A DNA stretch of 6,426 nucleotides, taken from assembly GCF_000701405.1 (NCBI RefSeq), contig NZ_JNIV01000159.1:1-6426 (forward strand). Direction: 5' to 3'. Every line of letters starts with the position of its first letter. Positions within the stretch are counted from its first letter, which is position 1. The notes below the pieces were generated by a model. The model was not told where the DNA came from and did not search any database. It worked only from the letters and a program-made list of their open reading frames with translations. Shown one piece after another: positions 1 to 6,426 of the stretch. Position numbers and translations under genes: made by a program. Source of the stretch: Deinococcus marmoris DSM 12784 (GTDB lineage: Bacteria > Deinococcota > Deinococci > Deinococcales > Deinococcaceae).

Positions 1-1070
<1,070 letters not shown>

Positions 1071-1155
1071 GTTAATGTCCTCCTGAAAAAGACTGAATGG
1101 GGTTGAAGATGAAGTCTGCCTTGCTGTTTAGGTCCAGCGGTGGGCAAGCCTGAAC

Positions 1156-1184
1156 AGTGTATCTGCCTGCCTGACCTGTGCCAA
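1156..1184 (-). promoter_or_regulatory. Probable tuf promoter (TTGGCA-N17-TACACT)
   Basis: On the minus strand the -35 box TTGGCA (1184-1179) and the -10 box TACACT (1161-1156) are separated by exactly 17 bp. A start near 1149 would give a leader of about 80 nt before tuf. This would allow EF-Tu to be made independently of, and in addition to, read-through from the tRNA promoter. It was identified by eye from consensus and spacing only. Confidence 0.6.
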
Positions 1185-1218
1185 GACTTGCCTCACGTTG
1201 TCGCGGCGGGGTTCATCA

Positions 1219-1253
1219 GAAGCGGCCCACACAAAAAATATGCAGGCCGCCTC
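1219..1253 (-). promoter_or_regulatory. Hairpin between last tRNA and tuf
   Basis: On the minus strand GAGGCGGCC (1253-1245) can pair with GGCCGCTTC (1227-1219): nine pairs with one G-U. The 17-nt loop contains a run of six U. The U run lies inside the loop and not after the stem, so this is not a standard intrinsic terminator. It could be an RNase processing element that separates the tRNA part from the tuf message, or a weak attenuator. The structure is visible in the sequence; the role is inference. Confidence 0.4.
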
Positions 1254-1284
1254 TATTGAACCGTGGAACTCGGGTAAAGATTGC

Positions 1285-1359
<75 letters not shown>

Positions 1360-1391
1360 GCACGTTCTAGAAGGCGGAGGGTAAAGGAGAA

Positions 1392-1464
<73 letters not shown>

Positions 1465-1484
1465 AGGACAAAGAGGTAAAACGC

Positions 1485-1570
<86 letters not shown>

Positions 1571-1615
1571 GCAGGTTGTCAAAGTCTAGCCGTGGACAGT
1601 GTCCTGGAAAGACTG

Positions 1616-1691
<76 letters not shown>

Positions 1692-1762
1692 TTGAGCGAA
1701 GGTGAAGCTGTCCCATCTGGGTGCGGAAGAGGCCACGCAGGCGCGTTCGCTTCCGGCTGGGA

Positions 1763-1791
1763 ATAGTAGCACTGGTTATAGAGGGTGTCAA
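1763..1791 (-). promoter_or_regulatory. Strong promoter of the tRNA-tuf operon (TTGACA-N17-TACTAT)
   Basis: On the minus strand a perfect -35 box TTGACA (1791-1786) and a near-consensus -10 box TACTAT (1768-1763) are separated by 17 bp. The start point should be near 1756, about 65 nt before the first tRNA. The stretch after the -10 box is C/G-rich (TCCCAGCC). In stable-RNA promoters of E. coli a GC-rich discriminator goes with growth-rate and ppGpp control; applying that here is inference. Confidence 0.8.
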
Positions 1792-2142
1792 ACCCTGCTG
1801 GCGGGAGCGGTGTGGGCGGACACTGACAGGCTGGCCCATCTGTTTGCCACTCGCCTGAATCTGTGGTGTGGCGCAGGTTTTTCACCCTCGCGACAGGGGT
1901 GACCTATGAACTGCCCTGGATGGGCGGATTTTCTCGGGGGATGGGTCAGGCCGCTTACGCCAGTTCCTGGACGGTTCCTGGCGTATGAGCCATTCGGCGC
2001 ATTCCCTGCTGGGCCATGCGGCGTATGCTGTCCGGCGCACGAGTCGTTTCTGAATGCCTTTTCTGGCGACCCAGACCCGCTCTCTGATTCTCTCGCCCCC
2101 CTTTCTGACATGCCCACCATGTCACCCAACGAGGTTTTTCTC
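1792..2142. other. Intergenic region between the divergent tRNA and ABC operons
   Basis: About 350 nt upstream of the ABC operon with no gene I can support. An open frame from ATG 1906 runs in phase into the ABC gene and has a fair ribosome-binding site (AGGGGTGA before the ATG). However, third-position GC over these codons is clearly lower than in the ABC body, and the predicted peptide resembles no exporter N-terminus. No convincing plus-strand promoter is visible. The best candidate, TTCACC (18 bp) TATGAA around 1880-1909, is weak. The 8-bp direct repeat GTTCCTGG occurs twice near 1963-1981, 3 nt apart. Confidence 0.5.
2128..2134 (+). promoter_or_regulatory. Candidate ribosome-binding site AACGAGG for the first ABC gene
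   Basis: GAGG at 2131-2134 lies 8 nt before an in-frame TTG at 2143. The in-frame ATG codons at 2110 and 2119 have only C/T-rich sequence upstream and no Shine-Dalgarno match. This is the main reason for preferring the TTG start. Confidence 0.45.
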
Positions 2143-4127
2143 TTGGACAGTCTGCGTTCCCTGTGGCCCTACCTGAAAATGCACCAGCGCCAGTACGTGA
2201 TCGGCATGGTGCTGGTCATCTTCGCCAACAGCATCAACCTGTTGCCCTTCTATTTCATCCGGCTGGTTATCGACGGTCTGACAGGAGCGCGGGACGGTGA
2301 CCCCGGCACGCCCGGCATCACGCTGGCGCAGGCCGGATGGTACGCGCTGGGCATCGTGGCGGCGGCGGTGGCAGCGGGTGTGTTCATGCTGTACATGCGC
2401 CGCATGATCGTGGTGGCCTCGCGCCAGACCGAGTACGAGGTCCGGCGCGACATCTTTGCCCACCTGCAAGGGCTGGATAAGCCGTATTACGATCGCGCCA
2501 GCACTGGCGACCTGATGAACCGCCTGACCGGCGACCTGAGCGCCGTACGGGAAATGCTGGGCTTTGGCGCGTGGCAGATCGTGAACATCGTGTCGGGCTT
2601 CCTGACCTCGTTCGCCGTGATGTTCAGCCTGAGCTGGCAACTGACCCTGATCGTGCTGGCGGTGGTTCCCATCATCGTGGGTGTGCTGACGTATCTGGCG
2701 CGGCTGATCAACGTGCGCCACCGGCTGGCGCAGGAGCAGAACAGCAAGATCGCCGGGAAGGCGCAGGAGAATTTCAGCGGGGCGCGGGTGGTCAAGGGCT
2801 ACGCCATCGAGGACCGCGAGATCAGCGATTACAAGGCCATGAACCTGGAACTGCTGAAGCGGAACATCGCGCTGACCAAGGTGGACGGCCCACTGCGCTC
2901 GTTCATGAGCCTGCTGCTGGGGCTGGCCTTCGCGCTGATCCTGCTGGTGGGCGGGCGGCTGATCCTGACCTCCAACGGGGCCTTCACGGTGGGGATGTTC
3001 GTGCAGTTCGTGGGCACGCTGGAACGCCTGACCTTCCCGATGCTGATGATCGGCTGGATCACCGGCGTGACCCAGCGCGGATTGGCCTCGTGGCTGCGTC
3101 TGCGTGAGCTGTACGACGCCCGCGCCCAGGTTCAGGACGTGCCAGGGCGCACCGACACCAGCATTCGCGCGCTGGACGGTGATCTGCGTTTCCAGAACGT
3201 GTCCATGAATTACGGTAGCCGCGAGGTGCTTAAGAATATTGATCTGCATGTTCCCGCCGGAACGTTCCTGGGCATCACCGGCCCCACCGGCAGCGGCAAG
3301 ACCGTGCTGGGGCAACTGATCACCCGCAGCATGGACCCCAGCTCCGGTGTGGTGCGGCTGGACGGCCATGACCTGCGCGTGGTTCCGCTGCGGCTGCTGC
3401 ACGACGCGGTGGCCGTGGTGCCGCAGGAACCCTTCCTGTTCGGGGACACCCTGGCCAACAACATCGCCTTCGGGGTGGAAAAGCAGGAATTGCCCCCCGT
3501 CAAGACCGGCGTGAGCGTGGTGGGTGCGCCGCTGCCGCCGAATATTCCGCAGCAGCCTGACCCCGAGCGGGTGCGGAATGCCGCCCGACTGGCCGGACTG
3601 CTCGAAGACATTGAGGGCTTTCCCGACGGTTTTGACACGCTACTGGGCGAACGCGGCGTCACGTTGTCGGGCGGCCAGCGCCAGCGCACCGCCATTGCGC
3701 GGGCCATCGTGCGCGAACCGGCCATCCTGATTCTGGACGACAGTCTCTCGGCGGTGGACACCGAGACCGAGCGCAAGATTCTGGACGGCCTGCGTGAAGT
3801 CAGCCAGGGCCGCACCGTAATTCTGATTGCCCACCGCATCAGCACCCTGCGCCACGCTGACAGGATCGTGGTGCTGGAGGAAGGCCGCGTGACCGAGCAG
3901 GGCAGCCACGACGAGCTGCTGGAGCTGAACGGCCACTACGCCGAGCTGGAACGCCTGCAACGTCTGGCGAGCGATCTGGACGAGGACGACGACGCCATCA
4001 GTGATCCCGAAGCGGCGGCAGACCGTCTGGCCGCGCGCCGGGAAGCCATCCGCGAGGCCCAGAGCAATCAGGTACAGCCCAATCAGACACAGCCTAATCA
4101 GACACAGACCCGTCAGGAGGTGCTGAA

Positions 4128-4131
<4 letters not shown>
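2143..4131 (+). CDS. ABC exporter half-transporter, degenerate-site subunit (TmrB/TM287-like)
   Basis: From TTG 2143 it is a 662-residue half-transporter: a six-helix membrane domain (about 15-310) followed by a nucleotide-binding domain. Visible motifs are A-loop Tyr357, Walker A GPTGSGKT (380-387), Q-loop Gln428, signature LSGGQ (508-512), Walker B AILILDD (527-533) and switch His564. Residue 533 is Asp where the catalytic Glu is expected, the mark of the degenerate-site subunit in heterodimeric exporters. Two oddities stand out. A proline-rich insert lies at about 450-475, between Q-loop and signature, where most relatives have a short link. A tail of about 54 residues (609-662) is acidic and then Asn/Gln-rich. 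The stop overlaps the next gene by 4 bp, so the two products should be made together and pair in the inner membrane. ATG 1906, 2110 and 2119 are alternative starts. The substrate cannot be told; lipid, peptide or drug export are all possible. Confidence 0.93.
4063..4107 (+). repeat. Three in-frame 15-bp tandem repeats in the ABC C-terminal tail
   Basis: Units at 4063-4077, 4078-4092 and 4093-4107. The second and third differ at one base (CCC/CCT AATCAGACACAG) and the first is diverged. They encode [15 protein letters not shown]. Because the unit is five codons long, gain or loss of copies keeps the frame, so tail length may vary between strains. Confidence 0.9.
4115..4120 (+). promoter_or_regulatory. 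Ribosome-binding site AGGAGG for the second ABC gene
   Basis: A perfect Shine-Dalgarno inside the end of the upstream gene, 7 nt before GTG 4128. It fixes the GTG start, which overlaps the upstream TGA as GTGA (4128-4131) and suggests translational coupling. Confidence 0.9.
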
Positions 4132-6011
<1,880 letters not shown>

Positions 6012-6029
6012 GGAGACCCCTCACCCTAA

Positions 6030-6058
6030 CCCCTCTCCCCCACGGAGAGGGGCTTTTT
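6030..6058 (+). terminator. Intrinsic terminator of the ABC operon
   Basis: Stem CCCCTCTCC (6030-6038) and GGAGAGGGG (6044-6052) form nine perfect pairs around a 5-nt loop, followed by CTTTTT (6053-6058). It lies 18 nt after the stop of the second ABC gene. The leading part (CCCTCACCCTAACCCC at 6018-6033) resembles a dispersed repeat seen downstream of genes in many high-GC bacteria; that comparison is from memory. Confidence 0.9.
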
Positions 6059-6068
6059 CATGTCCACT

Positions 6069-6106
6069 CTGCTGAGAATCTATGATCTTTTGTAACTACT
6101 CAGCAG
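6069..6106. repeat. 8-bp inverted repeat spanning the predicted IS left end
   Basis: CTGCTGAG (6069-6076) and CTCAGCAG (6099-6106) are perfect complements 22 nt apart. The right arm lies inside the proposed IS terminus and the left arm outside it. It may be chance, a target preference, or a sign that the real element boundary differs. Confidence 0.5.
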
Positions 6107-6110
6107 GGGG
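6105..6110 (+). promoter_or_regulatory. Possible ribosome-binding site AGGGGG in the IS leader
   Basis: A purine-rich AGGGGG sits 9 nt before GTG 6120. That GTG opens a 17-codon frame ending at TGA 6171-6173, which is one base out of phase with the transposase. It would be the natural start if a frameshift joined the two frames. Confidence 0.4.
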
Positions 6111-6142
6111 ACTTGCGGAGTGGAATCAGATAGAGTAGGCGC

Positions 6143-6426
6143 ATCAAGAACGCTCTTTGCCCCAATTGCCTGATCCTTCAAGCTCGCCTTGACGAGCTTG
6201 AACTGCGATTGCTGACCCTGGAAGCTCGCCTTGCCGCCACAAGCCGAACTTCTAGCCAACCGCCCAGCCAGGACAAACCGTGGGTCCCCAAGAGTGAGCG
6301 CCAGAAGAGCAACCGCTCTTCTGGCGGGCAACGTGGCCATCCCGGCAAGACGCTCAAAATGAGTGAGCATCCTGATGAAATCAGGACGCTCCCGGTCACT
6401 GGGCAGTGCGGCTGTGGGCAGCCCTG
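6143..6426 (+). CDS. IS66-type transposase (TnpC-like), N-terminal part; start codon unclear
   Basis: TnpC is the DDE transposase of IS66 elements. The frame is open from 6134 and encodes a Cys motif CPNC, then a leucine-rich coiled coil ([20 protein letters not shown]). The characteristic Ser/Pro stretch [12 protein letters not shown], the basic linker [12 protein letters not shown], and the start of the IS66 zinc-binding region ([13 protein letters not shown]) follow. The catalytic domain lies beyond the window. The frame has a TAG at 6131 and no ATG, GTG or TTG before TTG 6209, which would remove CPNC. ATC 6143 is given as the nominal beginning only. Alternatives are a start at GTG 6120 with a -1 shift near 6156-6158, giving [13 protein letters not shown] joined to CPNC, or a one-base deletion that disables this copy. 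The family call is confident; integrity is not. Confidence 0.8.
   Translation, partial: MKNALCPNCLILQARLDELELRLLTLEARLAATSRTSSQPPSQDKPWVPKSERQKSNRSSGGQRGHPGKTLKMSEHPDEIRTLPVTGQCGCGQP
6177..6202 (+). repeat. Perfect 10-bp hairpin inside the transposase frame
   Basis: TTCAAGCTCG (6177-6186) and CGAGCTTGAA (6193-6202) pair perfectly around a 6-nt loop. It lies in the coiled-coil coding part. It also overlaps the first copy of a 12-bp direct repeat AAGCTCGCCTTG, at 6180-6191 and 6222-6233. Confidence 0.9.
6299..6326 (+). repeat. Perfect 12-bp hairpin with tetraloop inside the transposase frame
   Basis: CGCCAGAAGAGC (6299-6310) and GCTCTTCTGGCG (6315-6326) pair without mismatch around the loop AACC. 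It lies in the part coding for the basic linker [11 protein letters not shown]. Without a following U run it is not a standard terminator. Confidence 0.92.
6365..6391 (+). repeat. Third hairpin inside the transposase frame
   Basis: TCCTGAT (6370-6376) and ATCAGGA (6380-6386) pair perfectly around GAA. After one A-C mismatch, GAGC (6365-6368) and GCTC (6388-6391) add four pairs. A weaker 5-bp stem, GGCTG/CAGCC (6410-6423), follows it. Confidence 0.85.

Larger units (their letters stand above)
6092..6426 (+). mobile_element. IS66-family insertion sequence, left part only
   Basis: The call rests on the IS66-type transposase N-terminus encoded from about 6143. IS66-family terminal repeats typically begin GTAA, and GTAACTACTCAGC at 6092-6104 fits a left end about 50 nt upstream of the coding frame. 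The family makes 8-bp target duplications, so GATCTTTT (6084-6091) would be the expected left copy. No accessory tnpA/tnpB genes lie between end and transposase, which suggests the tnpC-only (ISBst12-like) subgroup. The right end is outside the window. Confidence 0.7.

Noticed and set aside
1219..1253. Intrinsic terminator after the tRNA genes
   Set aside because: The U run lies within the loop and not after the stem, so it does not meet the terminator pattern; kept only as a hairpin.
1880..1909. Plus-strand promoter TTCACC-N18-TATGAA before the ABC operon
   Set aside because: Both boxes are poor matches with 18-bp spacing, and the expected start would lie over 200 nt before the gene. Too weak to annotate.
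1788..2129. Minus-strand open frame of 113 codons upstream of the tRNA promoter
   Set aside because: Low-complexity Ser/Gly/Pro/Arg product with no family resemblance; its end overlaps the -35 box of the tRNA promoter. A real small gene cannot be fully excluded, but nothing supports it.
2122..3402. Minus-strand open frame of 426 codons over the first ABC gene
   Set aside because: His/Gln-rich translation typical of the antisense of a high-GC gene; no motif, and the ABC domains on the plus strand are unmistakable.
6080..6370. Minus-strand frames over the IS left end
   Set aside because: They oppose a clear IS66 transposase reading on the plus strand and show no domain.

Overview
The window looks like Deinococcus chromosome. 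The evidence is high GC with strongly G/C third codon positions, an EF-Tu whose sequence closely matches my memory of Deinococcus EF-Tu (including the insert before the last G-domain motif), and ABC exporter genes of Deinococcus-Thermus type. No database was consulted.

Minus strand, 1791 to 1: a translation-apparatus operon. A near-consensus sigma-70-type promoter (TTGACA, 17 bp, TACTAT) reads into four tRNA genes, Thr(UGU), Tyr(GUA), Gly(CCC) and Thr(GGU). After a 214-nt gap with a second good promoter comes tuf (EF-Tu), cut by the left edge. Amino-acid identities and order match the E. coli thrU-tyrU-glyT-thrT-tufB operon, so this is probably an ancient linkage.

Plus strand, 2143 to 6011: two overlapping genes (4-bp GTGA overlap) encode two half-size ABC exporters. 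The first has Asp in place of the catalytic Glu after Walker B but a canonical LSGGQ. The second has the Glu but a changed signature, LSTGQ. Together they should form a heterodimer with one degenerate and one competent ATP site, as in TM287/288, BmrCD and Thermus TmrAB. The first subunit also carries a proline-rich insert between Q-loop and signature, and an acidic, Asn/Gln-rich tail. A strong intrinsic terminator (6030-6058) closes the operon.

Plus strand, 6092 to 6426: the left part of an IS66-type insertion sequence, starting with GTAA. It carries the N-terminal part of a TnpC-like transposase. The reading frame has no ordinary start codon upstream of its first conserved motif, and its opening stretch contains three strong perfect or near-perfect hairpins. 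This is the least ordinary part of the window. I found no new defence or metabolic system. The main points for follow-up are the IS66 start and hairpins, the asymmetric exporter, and the tRNA-tuf operon.
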